Counted from the first letter of the stretch, positions 11,700 through 23,771 are shown. The stretch is DNA of 64,000 nucleotides from Cymbomonas tetramitiformis (GCA_001247695.2 LGRX02027905.1:1-64000); one strand, 5' to 3'. Numbers and translations are program-made. The notes: a model not told the origin generated them from the sequence alone.

Positions 11700-12566
11700 A
11701 TGACTAGGTGTCCACTACCCGCTTGTACATGAGGATGTACCTAAGAGGCTTAGGTACATAGGGATGTACCTAAGCTAAAACAACGGTTTCGATGCCATTA
11801 ACGATCGATATGTCGGCATAAACCTAATCTACGGCGAGAAGACTCCATAGGGAACATTTTGATATGGCACACATGCCACCCACATGACCGATATATATCG
11901 TGTTATGCATTCAAAATCACTCAAATGCGAGTTTTGAAAAAAAAACATTTCGCAGGACTAAATATGATGTGTGGCTATATATGATGGCTAGGTGGGGCTA
12001 GTGTGCCTGACATTTTGACATAAACTTCGACATATACTAAGATACAATATCCGTACACTTTTTCTCATAATTGTGCGCCGAAGTTTGGTGAAGGAACGGT
12101 ATGTATATTATTCACAGTGATCTCCAAGTGTCAGCATATTTTTTTTCATATCTCACCGGTGATCGAACAAATTCGCTTTACTAGCTTTTAGTGGCAACCC
12201 AAGTGATAGTAGTTGGTTCATAGGGATTACTACAACACCATAAAGTTTCCTACATCGAAAGTCTTCGTTTACCTACCCTGTAGGTGCTTCAAAATCGATG
12301 TACCTAAGGGATGTACCTAAAATTTCGACTTTTCAAAAACTGCAAAAATCTGAAAATTGCCCACGCGCGGCCTACCACATATACACCGTAAGGTGACAAA
12401 TACCAAATACCATATAGTTTGTACCGTCAAGGGACGTCTTTAGACTAACATATATCGGCCACAAACTCACCGATGATGACTTCGATGGTTTGAGGCATGA
12501 AAATGCCCAAGGGGTGTTAGGTACATCGGATGTACCTAAGGCCGGGTAGTGGACATAGGTCGTCAT
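11700..12566. mobile_element. Non-autonomous inverted-repeat element (MITE-like), 867 bp
   Basis: The two ends are imperfect inverted repeats of about 21 bp (left TGACTAGGTGTCCACTACCCG at 11701-11721 and its complement at 12543-12566), each flanked by TA, as for Tc1/mariner-type target duplication. Near each end the motif GGATGTACCTAAG and its complement recur several times as secondary inverted repeats. No coding frame inside. It sits in the intron between exons 11207-11540 and 12797-12996. Confidence 0.65.
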
Positions 12567-12796
12567 AAGTAATTGTTGACCGAAGTATCACACAGTTGCA
12601 CACACAAAGTAAAGTCAAAAGGCGACCTGTGCTTGAATTCAAATCTGTCACCGAGCAGCTTCAGACATCGCCACAATAATACACAGTTTGTTTCTCACGA
12701 CGGCAGATAGGCACGCCTCGTTTCACAAAATCCAAACAACAAGAGCTTCGTCGTGCGCAGTGTGGCTGACGCGGCCAGGCCTACTGATGAGTGCAG

Positions 12797-12996
12797 GTAC
12801 TTACAGCTACGTCTTGCAAGCCTCCGACGAAGCTGGTAATCATGGTTCCGAGCATCTGGTTGTGAAGGTGGTCGAGGAGGCTTTAGTGCAGGCTAGCGTC
12901 AGCATCTCTGTTGATAGCTCGCAGTCGACCACGGCAGACGAACAAGCTGACATGTTAGAGCAGCGAGACAGTGACGAGGCATTGGCCTTCCGACAG
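12797..12996 (+). CDS. Polycystin-like gene exon: end of fifth Ig-like domain and hinge
   Basis: It joins 11540 by completing a Gly codon (G|GT), reading PG-TYSYVLQASDEAGNHG, the closing strand of a DUF5011/HYR unit. After VVKVVEEALVQ comes an acidic, Ser/Gln-rich hinge ending in FRQ. The donor at 12997 is GTGTGC, phase 0. Confidence 0.8.
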
Positions 12997-13047
12997 GTGT
13001 GCCCTCGGTGCAGCAGTTAGCAGTCAAGCTATTTAGTCGTTGCTAAG

Positions 13048-13609
13048 GCTGGGTATCGGTTTTGAAATCGTAATCGATTACGACGTAATTATGAACAATG
13101 CGAAATCGGTTCGATTGAAGGCGTTGGTTCTCTAAACCGATTCGGTTACGGGCTTTAAGCCCTTCAATCAGTTTGATTGAGAGCTTTGTAGCCCAAAATC
13201 GATTCGATTGTGTTTTTTGAGCAAAAAAATTATTTTCATTACGGGTTTTGAAGACACAAACTGGTTCGATTAATAACGTCCGTCCCAGGCGCAAATCTTT
13301 CCCTACGGTATGGTGAAAGTCGGGTAATGTCAACCGAAAAGCACCTAATAATCGATTACGGAGAGCAGTTTTGGAGATTTCCCGAATCGAATCGATTGAG
13401 GGCTTTGAGTTGTCAACCCAATTCGATCGTGGGGTTTGAAAATCTCCCAAACTGATTCGATTGTGTGCTATAAAGTCGCAAACCAATTCGATAGTAGGCT
13501 TTGCTAAGTAAAACAAATTCGATTATTTTTGCACAATTTCTAAACCGATGAGATACTGTTGATTCTAATTATTCCGATGATCGAATAATCGGCCAAACCG
13601 ATACCCAGC
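13048..13609. mobile_element. CGATT-rich inverted-repeat element, 562 bp
   Basis: The termini GCTGGGTATCGGTTT (13048-13062) and its exact complement (13595-13609) bound a segment made of diverged repeats of motifs such as ATCGATTCGATTG and GGCTTTGTAA. No coding capacity. A related but shorter copy is at about 17471-17752. The element behaves like a small DNA transposon or MITE inserted in an intron. No clear target duplication seen. Confidence 0.6.
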
Positions 13610-13881
13610 GTGCGGAGGCCAGCAGCTATATCTTCACTCGCTGGTAGGCTCTGCGCTTCAGGAGCAATACAAGGCACATCATCATGCTGCAACTATACCA
13701 TCCTACCCTGCACAACAGTTGCACATATACCCCGAGTCGCCATTAGCTTCTTGCCACTCAGGGGCGGGAGCAACAGGCGCCACGCAGTCCACGACTACAC
13801 CTTGGGTTTATTTGGAGCACCGCTCAGAAAAAATGTTTTGTTGCTCGAAGGCGCAGCTTACCAAGCCTCGTTGTGTCACAG

Positions 13882-14298
13882 GGTGTCACATCACAGCTCA
13901 ACAATGGGAGTACAACCATTGGGGAGGACTTCCAGCCTGGTGACATTAACATCACAGAGGCAGCCTCGCGATATGCAAGTATGAGGAATGTGTCATCCGG
14001 TGTCGAGGTGGAGTACGGAGAATCCTTTCTGGATGTCAACTTCACGATTTTGGTGAGTGTGGCCGACTTTCAAGGCGCCGGTCGCCGTCGTCAACTCCTG
14101 GACGAGGATGATGCGGACACCAGTAATGACCTGCTGACGCTTCGTGTGGAGAATATCTTCGTCACTTTGCTCGAGTCCACACAGGACGGCAGCATGAGCA
14201 CGTATCTGGCGCATGCAGTCAACGCAAACAACGCTACTCTTGCAACAAACATTACGGGGCCAGCTGCCAATGTGCAGTCAGCCAGGCTTACGTCTCAG
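13882..14298 (+). CDS. Polycystin-like gene exon: glycosylated extracellular domain
   Basis: Bounded by TGTCACAG before 13882 and CAG|GTGCGG at 14298, both phase 0. It encodes GVTSQLNNGSTTIGEDFQ, then a beta-rich stretch with many N-x-S/T sites (MRNVSSG, ANNATLATNITG) and the basic/acidic switch RRRQLLDEDD, which resembles processing-site-like segments in related algal polycystins. It precedes the coiled-coil exons. A short candidate exon around 14478-14511 (HPAEPAIPVE) may follow but is unproven. Confidence 0.7.
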
Positions 14299-15813
14299 GT
14301 GCGGAGTGATGTCATTGCTTTTTGCTGCCTTCCCGTGACACATCGTATGTCCATATACGTATGCATTGTACAATCCATGAGTTGTATGCCCCGACAGGCC
14401 CCAATTGCTTTATCTTAGCTGCTTGACGTAGTCCTGGAAGGATAGTCCAAGCAACCTTGTTCCCATCCCCATTTCAGAGCACCCAGCGGAACCCGCAATT
14501 CCGGTGGAGGTGACGCAGCAGCCAAAAACTCTTTTTCAGCTCACACTCATTTCCCCACTGTTACATCCGGAAACATGCCGAGCATCTTCAACGAGCACCC
14601 GGAGTTGGTAGATAGAACACTCCGATTCGAATGATTCCTCTCTCCTATCATCTTCCCTCTTCTCTACCATGATTGTATTTGGTGGGCATGAGCGGAGCGT
14701 GCAGATAGATTGAGGTTCCACGATGCATCCAGCAGGATCGGGATGGCATCGACCTCGTTTGGATTGATTCTTCTTGTCGTCATGCAGAGTAGCATAATTT
14801 AAGCAGCGCAGGGCAGTGTTATGGATGCCACAATCAGTTGGAGAGCTGAGCAGTAATGTTTCATGCCACCCTGTGTCCATCCTGAATCCTCGTTCACGCA
14901 ATCCGAGTTATTGCCAACGCTTGTCTCGCTATCAACATTCCACGGATTACTGATGTAGAGTTATCATCTTGCATTAAGCGGATTGTCAAAGCTCAGAGGA
15001 CTATACCTGCATATTAAAAGCCTTGCCAGCACTCCAAGCCTCGCACACCTGTATCGATTTTTAGCGCTGTTTTCTGTTGAGCCGGCTTTTGTTTCCGGAG
15101 CAAATATGACTCATTCAAGGAAGAGCGGGGAAACTTCTCCATTCTTAAGTAAACCTGAATTGATCCTCTCGGAATTAGTAACTTGGGGCGCAATAATCAA
15201 TTTTTCCCGTGGAGTGAACATGAATGGTTGCTACAGCATGTACTGTATGCCAACTTGAGGATTTTCCTGGAATATACCATGCCATCGTTGCATATATGCG
15301 TGGGGCTATAGGTGATTATTATGTGGCATGCATCTTCGGGCTGGGAGGACGATGCTCAGCCGTGGCATGAAGCGTTTGCTCGATAAACCTACAATACTGA
15401 TGCTTAGGCTGCTGCGTCATATGGTATTCACGTTCAGTGAGATCAACTTTCTCAAATATGCAGATATATTATCGTGATACACTGAAGATCAGAAATTCTT
15501 TGAAACTCTTAAACCGTTGGATGGAACAAGTCAGCTCACTTCCGGTCAATAAAAAACTGAATCCTCACTGATCCTGACAACGGTCACATTCGCTCAGGGT
15601 AAAATGAGCGTTTCTAGAAAAATCACACAAAGTCACTTGTTCCGAAGGTCTAGCCACAATCATATGCACTGGGGAGATTATATGTTCTTCGTAGATACAA
15701 GAGTGGCTTGATGGCGGGTCATCGGGGTGGTGGTGAGCAGTCATACAATAGGACTCTGCCGCTGCTAACATGAGGGATCACGTGCTTGACACTTGTTGCT
15801 TATGCTTGTGCAG

Positions 15814-16125
15814 GTAGATAGCGAGGCCGCCTTCCTCTCGAGCATGCACGCGCAGGTGCAGCAGCTCAGCCACGACGTCCAGAATACCAGCCATGACGTG
15901 ACAGAGCTACAAGAGGACGTGGTCATAGCAGGGGGCAATGCGGGCGAGTGGAGCTCGAACATTGCCGACTTATGGATTGATGACCAGGACCTTGAGTTTG
16001 TCAACATCGATGAGCTCATGCGCAGCGCAAATCAGGTGCTGAAGAATCAGAACCGTACCACAACAGAGTACAAGTTAGTGCGAGAGCGCTCCCAAGCGAT
16101 GGAGACCGTGATCAGGACTCATCAG
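15814..16125 (+). CDS. Polycystin-like gene exon: coiled-coil region
   Basis: The acceptor TTGTGCAG ends at 15813 and the donor CAG|GTGCGC is at 16125, phase 0 both sides. The 104 residues contain heptad-like spacing (FLSSMHAQVQQLSHDVQN, VTELQEDVV, ELMRSANQVLKNQNR, ERSQAMETVIRTHQ) and read as an extracellular coiled-coil stalk leading to the channel. Confidence 0.75.
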
Positions 16126-16371
16126 GTGCGCTTCCCCACTTCTTCATGCTGAAGCAGTCCATGAGCAGGGTGTGCTATCAACAGTCAGCATTTTCATAAA
16201 AGGAACAGCAAGCAAACGAAGCGGGAAAATCATTAAAACAACGCTCGCTTAGGATGTGTCTGAGTGAGGTCCACGGATCCTGGCTTACGCAAATAATTGG
16301 ACTATTGTCATCGGGGACGTGGCGAGCTGTGAGTCAAACTATAATGTGCATGGAGCCTCGTCCCTTCTCAG

Positions 16372-16461
16372 GACATACAAGCTCGCCGTGCGGAAGAAGC
16401 TCCAAGCATTGAAGGATTGCTGGACGACGAGTTTGTCGAATCGTTGCTCTTCGACAAAGAG
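16372..16461 (+). CDS. Polycystin-like gene exon: acidic segment
   Basis: This is a 90-bp exon between CCCTTCTCAG and GAG|GTGCGC, phase 0 both sides. It encodes an acidic helix-like peptide (DIQARRAEEAPSIEGLLD through ESLLFDKE). It is the last exon before intron sequence invaded by a DIRS relic. Confidence 0.65.
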
Positions 16462-17470
16462 GTGCGCTGAATGATCTCTGGAGTGACTATTGTCGTGCGT
16501 GTGACTGTACGAGGGCACGAGCTTGGTACCTCTGCTATGGCTGTATGCCTGCATATCTAACTAGCCCCCTGACAGTCACTTGATGCCGTGAACATGCCGT
16601 GAAAAATAACAGAAAAAAAGGCTCCCACACTATTCCCGCAATGTGGGGCTTGTAGTCCCTCTCGACTCCTTGACTTGCTTCCTTTAGTCCGCTTTAGTTC
16701 CCTGGCCGCTTTGCTCCTGCATAGTCTCTTTAGGCTTCCTGCGTCTCCTGTCGCGAGGGTGTGGATATTGTCGGGGGCCACGGCGATCAGCGCATCCGAC
16801 ATATTCCCTCCCGCGGCACTAGGCACTCCATGTCCTCGTCTTCGTACTCAATCTTGAATTTTCCGGTCTCACCAGCTCTGCGGACGGCGCCTCCACCTCC
16901 CGAAACCATGACTGTCCGGGCCAGTACGGGCCCATGTCCGTGGCTGCCGCGCCATCCTCCCGTAGCTTGTGAGCCATCCATCAGCCCCCAGCACGGCGGG
17001 TCGACACACTTGTGCTCTCCCCGCCAGTCGCTTGTCAGCGAGTCCACCCGCTCGTAGCCCGGCTCGCACCAGGCGCTGCAGTGCCGTTCAAGCTGCCGTT
17101 CAAGCTCGGCGACGAAGCAATACATTACCGCGGGGTTCCCCCAGTTCCGCTCGGCGTACTCGAACCACTTCTGCTTGATCTGCTAGTCGTCAAGATCCTT
17201 GTCCCGTGACAATCGATTTGCCCAGTCGTTGGCCTTGCTGCGGATGTACCTTGCTGGCAGCTCAGTGTCGTTGAGGTCCAACGGCAGCCAGAGCTTGCGC
17301 ATACGTCACATCAGGTCCGGATTTTGCGATGCAAAGTGCATGAGCGATGGGCGCTATTACAGCACTGACATGCTATTAAATGTCCGTCTCGTAGCTTCTT
17401 AACTTCGTAATGCAGATCATTTCTCGCTTGCAATGAACACATACAAAGTTGTAAGCTTCACGAGAACACG

Positions 17471-17752
17471 GCTATAAATCGGTTTCAAATTTCAAACCGG
17501 TTATGAAATCGATTCGATTACTTGAATTCCGTGATCGATTAGAAGAAAAGAAAAAAAAAAAACACGCCCGTGATCGATTCGATGTAACCGATTTGTGTCT
17601 CTTAACACTTGTGATTCGTTCGATTTCGAAAGTAATTATCCGATTAATCGATTCGATTGTGCCCAAAATACTTGAATTCCGTAACCGATTCGATTCCAAT
17701 AATCGATTAATCGGACAGTTGCTTTACAAAATTCATACCCGATTAGCAGCCT
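17471..17752. mobile_element. CGATT-rich element, second shorter copy
   Basis: It is related to the element at 13048-13609 by its ATCGATTCGATT-type internal repeats and degraded ends (ATAAATCGGTTTC at left, CATACCCGATTAGCAGC at right). It interrupts the DIRS relic at the position of the lost RT/RNase H connection. It also contains an A-rich/AAAGAAAAG tract near 17542-17560. Confidence 0.5.
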
Positions 17753-17971
17753 TGCACGAGAGTCGTCATCAACTTGACAAACATTCGTGGCGAGTCCGAC
17801 AACCCGAAAGGAAGTGCCCCACATTGGAACAGCTCTCCCATGATATCAAGCTGCATGAACTTCTGAAACTCCGGCTCAAAACCCACCACGTGGTAGCCGT
17901 CCGTCCTGGAGGTCAAAGGAGAAGCACCAGTTGGCTTATTGCCCCAGCCCCCATAGCTTCTTCAGCGTTTC

Positions 17972-18012
17972 ACCCCGAAAAGGGTGTCTCCTTTCCTTTT
18001 TATTTTACACCA
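17972..18012 (+). mobile_element. Short LINE 3'-end fragment (stem-loop plus pyrimidine tail)
   Basis: The sequence TTTCACCCCGAAAAGGGTGT followed by CTCCTTTCCTTTTTATTTT is the same stem-loop/pyrimidine-tail pattern as the minus-strand LINE relic ending near 36379. It lies within the DIRS relic. Only the 3' end is visible, as expected from a severely 5'-truncated insertion. Confidence 0.4.
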
Positions 18013-19003
18013 GGGCTGGCCCTTGTAGAATCATCTGCTCGAAGCGGAGCAACGAATTTGGTGTCGGTCTTTGGCATCATGTCCGTCATTGTCTCAGGCC
18101 TCGGAGGAAAAGGGTTGTTCTGAGAGTAGGGAATGTGCAACAAGTGTTTCAGGATCTCACATTCCGTGTCCCCTGTGGTTCTGCGTGGTGTCCGCCTTGC
18201 CTGAAGCAGCAGCAGATGCTCCTGCCTCGGTGGCGAGACTCTCCACTTGCTCAGAAAGAGTAGTGAACATCAGTCCCGATAGCTTTCATGGGGGCCTCGT
18301 GCTGCTCCTACTGATACTTGAGTTGCAGGTGCAGCCGCTTCATCTCGCATTGCTGCGATGCCGGCTCACGTCTGTCGGTCACTAGGTCGGGCACTGTGTC
18401 TCCAGTGGATGTGCCCAAAACATGATATACAATACTGTTGGACATTCCGATGAGCTTACTTTCTATAAATACGTTACATATCATACAAATATTTGCAATG
18501 TGCCGCACAGGAAGAGTCACCGAATAGTCTGTGGAGTGTTTTTTACTGAAGGCAAGGTGCAGAGCTTACGACGAATCACTTCTAGGATTTTTTCCACCAG
18601 TTTCCGTATAAATGGGATGGTGACTCGAACCGTCGTGACGACTGGAGGGGTTGTCCAAGGCACAGTGAGAGCGCACCTGGTAGAAATCATTGAAATTCCA
18701 CCACTACGTTCCAATTTAAGCATTACCCCTCCGTGCGCCTTCTGGTTGAGCTCCATACAACATTCAGTCAGCATCTGTGCTGCACGCACGCGAGCTACGC
18801 AGTTCACCAGAGCATTATTGGTGTATGGATTGTTGGGACGAGCAATAATCATTCAACTTTTGCAAGTTCTCGTATTGTTCACCGCATCCCGCCAACCCCA
18901 ATGCCCCTCTAATGGACTGCGAGGCGGACTTGCCCAGGGAGGACAACTGAGGGCATCATTTTCACCACTCACCCCCAACCCCCCTGTGTCGATCGGTGGG
19001 CAG

Positions 19004-19141
19004 GTAGAAGAGCAGACGACAGATGGGTGCTTCAACTCACTTGCAAACACAACAGAGCACTTGTATCGTTTTAACTTGACCAAAGAAGCCGCACCACGAA
19101 ATACATCCGCTCGCCGTCGGCTTCAGGCGGAAAGTAGTAAG
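19004..19141 (+). CDS. Polycystin-like gene exon: extracellular segment before the TOP domain
   Basis: A 138-bp phase-0 exon between TGGGCAG (19003) and AAG|GTGAGG (19141). It encodes VEEQTTDGCFNSLANTTEH, then LYRFNLTKEAAPRNTSARRRLQ. The hydrophobic-N-glycosylated strand followed by an RRRLQ-type basic patch matches the start of the extracellular domain in algal polycystins. The 720 bp upstream of it (18251-19003) has an open plus frame with no recognisable domain and is left unannotated. Confidence 0.65.
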
Positions 19142-19925
19142 GTGAGGCAGGCAGAGATCATGCTCATCACGTGGTAGGAGCATGTCTGCCCATCAATTTT
19201 GCCCAACACACACTCTTGTTGACACTCTCCCTGTGCTTCGCGTACCATTCTGCTCGTCTGCTAGTAACGCACTCCAGGTTTTACAAAAGGCCAGCTGATG
19301 CCCACCCAGTTGGGTTACCTGGGAGAGCAACAGTCTCCCACATGCACGCCCCACAGGCGTGGGCATACACTGTAAGTTTTCTTTCTCTATTTTGCTTGGA
19401 GTGAAGTGGGCGAATTGCAGGAAGAGTGTTGCAACATGTTTCCATAGGTGTTCAATCACTGGGGGAGGCGGGGACATGCACGTAAAGCATGTTCTCGTCT
19501 GCACATAGAGCTGGGTTCATTCCACAAACGAAGGGCTTCGCACACTCTCGTGCGAGGAGCGAGTCACTTAGTAGCAGTGATTGTCTGTGTCGATCAGCTG
19601 CGGTAATTTATGCCGTCGGTCGGGATCAGATCTACATTTCAATGATTGCACGTGCTGCCACCGTCCCTTTTGAATACGACAAATGCACAACGTGATTATG
19701 ACAAACATGTATATGCGCACATTGTGTTTGCAGTTTGGTGTACATTTCGTGGCAAACGGGTTTCTCATGTCAGCAGCTCAGCTCTCGTGTTCTTGTTATT
19801 TCGATCTGCAACCATGCAGCCAATTATTCACATGAAATATGAGTGTAGACAACCATACATTTTTGTACACCCCACAGCCGAAGTTAGCCATCGGGAGTGG
19901 GGAATGAATCGTCGTGGATGAGCAG

Positions 19926-20124
19926 AAATCAATCAACACTGCTGCAGCCTCCTCTCCAGCGCAGGAGCACGAAGGTGGATTGGTAGTCCGGTCGAGCAGC
20001 GACTTTTTCAGATATTTTACAGAGAATGTGCCAAGCACTGACGCGCTCATGATCACTGAGATCATGCCCACTAATACGAGCATGCGCTACGTTGACGCTG
20101 TGCATAAGTCCAGCATGATTGGTG
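19926..20124 (+). CDS. Polycystin-like gene exon: TOP domain, N-terminal part
   Basis: Begins after GATGAGCAG and ends ATT GGT G at 20124 before GTACGT (phase 1). It encodes SSSDFFRYFTENV, then SMRYVDAVHKSSMIGG. The final I-G-G motif is the conserved polycystin signature (N-R-x-I/V-G-G) and continues directly into the next exon. Confidence 0.8.
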
Positions 20125-21544
20125 GTACGTCGTCATACCTGCACCGCCGTGTATATGCTATATGACGTTTAACCCTGCTGCGAAGATACTATTGCTTAGC
20201 TATGAGACACGGACACTTATCAGCGAGTCTTCATGTCTACCAGGACCCAATGCAATGACAGTAGCACCCATTGGATGGACGTAGGATGATTGTATTGGGA
20301 GGGTTGAGGGTTTAGAGGTTTAGGGTTTACATTCCCTTCTTGCTTATGGTGATTTCCATATTCCACATGCAGCATCGATATTTAAGTTTCCGGCATTTGC
20401 TGGCGGTGTTTACTCTTTCCTTGCGATTGTGTGTTATGTTCATCTACCTGCAGGCTCGCGCCGGATTGTGCGCAGTGTGATCAGATTTTAGCTGGGTTCT
20501 AAGATGGTTCGGTGGCTCATAGTATTTGGCACTATTGCATCGTTTCTTGCGGTAGAAGTATCACTGGACATATCATTATGGACGGGTTGACAGCTATGCG
20601 TGGTACAACAAACTTGCAAATGGTGCAGTGCATTCCATATATAAACCCTGATCCGCACGCGCCCACACCCCCTTATTGTGGAGGGAGAGACTTCGGTGCC
20701 TGGTGGCGTGGACTTCCTTTGTCCGAACATTGTCCGGGTGTGCTGCCGTGGTGTGTTCAGGTTTTCGGACCCTTTCACTTCAGCAGTGGAAACCGGATCT
20801 GAGGCCTTTCGTTCCACACACAAGTTAAGCATCACCATACGTACACACGCATACCTCGCACAGAGTGCATCTACAGGCTTCCCGCAGTGTTCAAGCACAC
20901 CAGCGCACAACTCCAGTTTCACACGGATGTGCTGAAAGTGTAGTTGTGCGCTGATGTGTCACGAGGGACCAGGGGTGTCCACAGTGGGCTCCACGGAGCA
21001 CCAGGCATAGATGTGCAGCTCAGCCAACAAGAATTTCGTGACTGCCGACCGAAGTGGGTTGGGTTAACAAGTCGTTGAGAATCCCTACGTGTTAAGACTA
21101 GTGGGTCCTGCTTGCTGACGCACATGACAACGGATGGCAGTTTATGTACGCTCTATGATAAGGCCAGCTGATGAACACGTGAGCAGCGGTCGTAGAGGTT
21201 AATAGTTGCGACAAGGGATGTTACAGAGAAGCGGTGGATGAAGGAGGCAGTGATAAAGCCACCAGAAGGTTGTGAAGTGCACACGATGGGGTGCACCAGG
21301 AAAACTAATGACTGAACCGCGTTGCTCGGGAGGGCAGCTCGCACCCGCGCACTCCTCATCGTCACAAGCCGCTACATCGGCTATACTTGCCGAGACCACG
21401 CATTTGGTGATGGCAGTTTGGCCTTGCGCGAATACTATGCTTTACGCTGACGACTGGTATAAAATAGGGCACCGGCCCTGACGTGACATATGCAAGTGGT
21501 GATACATTCAGGTTGTGGTATGGGGGTGTGTACTATTACACCAG

Positions 21545-21698
21545 GCATGCTCTTCTACCTCATGCGCCTGCCTGAGGCTGCGCAAAGTTCTTGCTCGGGG
21601 CGGTTCAGCAGCATCCAATCCCCTTGCTTCTCCAACAACGCTCAGACGGTGCCTTATGGATTTGACCCCGTGTTCTCGATTGCAAGCTTGCTATACAG
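21545..21698 (+). CDS. Polycystin-like gene exon: TOP domain, middle part
   Basis: The acceptor TACACCAG supplies phase 1, making MIGG-MLFYLMRLPEA and then CSGRFSSIQSPCFSNN. The second half, VPYGFDPVFSIASLLY, is the classic polycystin F-x-P-V-F motif. It ends with a split codon (AG|GTGACG, phase 2) that fits the exon at 23772. Confidence 0.85.
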
Positions 21699-22058
21699 GT
21701 GACGAATATGCACTCCCCTGCGTCCTGGAATAGATGCACTAAACGGAGGCATTGCGCTATTTTCATGCTGAAACCTTCTCCACCACGATATACACTACAG
21801 TTCCCTGGGTATTTAGCATGCTTTGTGCGAGTATAATTGTACGTACGATATATGATTGCACGAGACTGTCCACACCTACTATATCGGAGATGAGGTAGCA
21901 ATTAAGACCCAGTGGGCGGTCCTACTCCTCGACTGAGCCTCACTCTCCCTGCGGATAATAAGCCACCAGGCTGCTAAGTCCCTTGTGATCATCCCGCATG
22001 CGCACCCAAATGTACACCCGCACCGCACTGTGCAACCCTCCCCCTGACCTGCATCCCC

Positions 22059-22751
22059 CTACAAGCCACCCAGCCAAACACAGTCCGCTGACCCCCCAGA
22101 AGTACTCCCTCCGCGCGTCTGAGGTGTAATAGATTTGATCAAGTGCACTGAAGCCAAGTCACTGCGCGCCAGCCAAGCCCGCGGGCACCCACCGTCAATC
22201 CTCACTGCCTGCGGCCTCCTTTCACGCTGAAAACCCCGTCCCAAGTATTCTACATGCCGACACGACATTTGGCTACTATATGCACGGGAGCTGCGATATG
22301 CCTCCATCGCCCATAGGTCTAATCGGAGCCACGAGTCCGTGGAGCTTGGAACCTGCTGGACATGCTTTTTTAGCTGCTGCAATCACTCACTATCTTGACA
22401 CTATCTACCTGCGGCACATAATTATGGTGGCATATTGTCATATCTTCCCATCGTCTCCTTAATCTCCCCCAACGCTTCCATCACCCTCGGCATTGCCAGC
22501 TGCAGGGACCAGGCATACTGCAGGTAATTTTTGACTTCAAGGCCATCCACTTCCGCTGTCACCGTTGGAAACAGCTCCCACATGTGCGCCCAAACTTGCC
22601 TTAAGCCGCCCAACCAGGTATCCGGGCTGCGCTGCTTAACCTCGCCGCCGGGTAAGTAAGGGTATTTAGGGTTGTTGGTATCCCATGCGGGAGCGGGGCA
22701 GCAAACTCCGTGGCAGCAAATCTCGCAGCACAACGATGCACAACGATGCAC
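22059..22751 (-). pseudogene. Minus-strand protein-coding relic of unknown family
   Basis: Two adjacent minus-strand frames (22422-22751 and 22059-22382) have protein-like composition: WLGGLRQVWAHMWELFPTV and VKNYLQYAWSLQLAMPRV in the first, WLRLDLWAMEAYRSSRAYS in the second. They are separated by stops, so this is probably a decayed transposable-element ORF inserted in the intron of the polycystin-like gene. I cannot name the family. Confidence 0.35.
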
Positions 22752-22786
22752 AACGCCAATGGCAGATCAACGTCCCCCAACGTACT

Positions 22787-22850
22787 CCCGGGGGCTATAA
22801 ACCCCACATCCTGAAAAGCGTGTTTTTTCTGTCTTTGTCTTCCCCCCCCC
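22787..22850 (+). mobile_element. LINE 3'-end fragment, plus strand
   Basis: GGGGGCTATAAACCCCACAT followed by a short imperfect stem and GTTTTTTCTGTCTTTG resembles the reverse complement of 36379-36440, the 3' end of a LINE relic. CAACGT motifs are repeated up to 22955. Confidence 0.35.
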
Positions 22851-23771
22851 CAACGTGGCATCGGCCCGACGTGGACGTCAATACGATGTTGTCCAACGTC
22901 GTGTTCCCAACGTTGGGCGACATCGATTAACGCACGACGACATCCAACGTTGACTCATCGGTGTGACTTCTTTCGCTAGTATCTTCGTGTCAACTTGCAG
23001 GAGACAATCGATCCCCTTGATATTAAACTACCCGAGAAATCCCACTCGTGGGCTGCACTATGCCTCCATCGCGTGTGTGTCTCGTTGGGATCTCTTTAAG
23101 GTACTCTGGCCGCTGCTCACAAGTTTGGTTTGGTATCTTGTCACGTCCAAGCCCTATTGCTGCATGCTTATTCTTGTCTGGGGTCAGGGTGACTTAGGAT
23201 AGCGTGCCTCGCGCTGTACAATGTGGGTGGTCTTGTGGCACGACCCTGCACGGTTCTCGCATACTGTGTTCATGTATCCTGTGGAGTAATGATGGCCGGG
23301 CCTGCTTCGCTTGGTATGTCTCGCTATGCCACTCAGTTGGTGCACATGATTATCACGCCCTATTGTATATTTCAACATGTCTAAATGCTGTTTACCGACA
23401 ATGTCCTGAACGTCAGGTTGGGCAGCACCCGGTATTTTCTCGTCATTTGTAAAATTCGCGATTACTTTGACCAACCAATCAAGGGATGGCATGTGGGTAG
23501 ATTGTTAGGTGCCTGGATTAAGTTGACAGCCATGGCAGCACGAATATGCTGGCTGCATGGCTGCTGTCCGAAGCTTATGGTAGGCATGCCAAGATAGGCT
23601 CAATCAGTCACAAGACTGGGACGCGGATTTGTCCTGGTCTACATACCTAGGCCTTCACGAGCTGTTCTGCTGTATTCTGATGCGATTTGAAGCTGTGCTT
23701 GGAAATACTATGGAAGTATCATTATGACGGCAAAGTGGAAACTGAGTGAGTGGGGCCAACATGATCCACAG

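Larger units (their letters stand above)
16860..18250 (-). pseudogene. Decayed DIRS-type reverse transcriptase/RNase H
   Basis: Read on the minus strand, pieces match the intact element at 27.9-30.0 kb in the same order. They are an RT palm segment near 17930-17745 (EFQKFMQLDIMGELFQCG, PFGLSDSPRMF), an RNase H segment near 17334-17190 (NPDLM-stop-RMRKLW, ARYIRSKANDWANRLS) and the C-terminal tail near 17060-16860 (VDSLTSDWRGEH, GPYWPGQSWFRE in a shifted frame). Stops and frameshifts are numerous. About 800 nt including YMDD is missing between the RT and RNase H parts, where a CGATT-rich repeat now sits. The relic lies antisense in an intron of the polycystin-like gene. Confidence 0.85.

Noticed and set aside
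18422..18960. Open plus frame and opposing open minus frame as a gene
   Set aside because: Neither strand shows a recognisable domain or splice sites linking to the exon at 19004; both could be chance.
20300..20335. Interstitial telomere-like sequence (GGGTTTAGAGGTTTAGGGTTT)
   Set aside because: Only about three degenerate units; too short to claim a telomeric origin.
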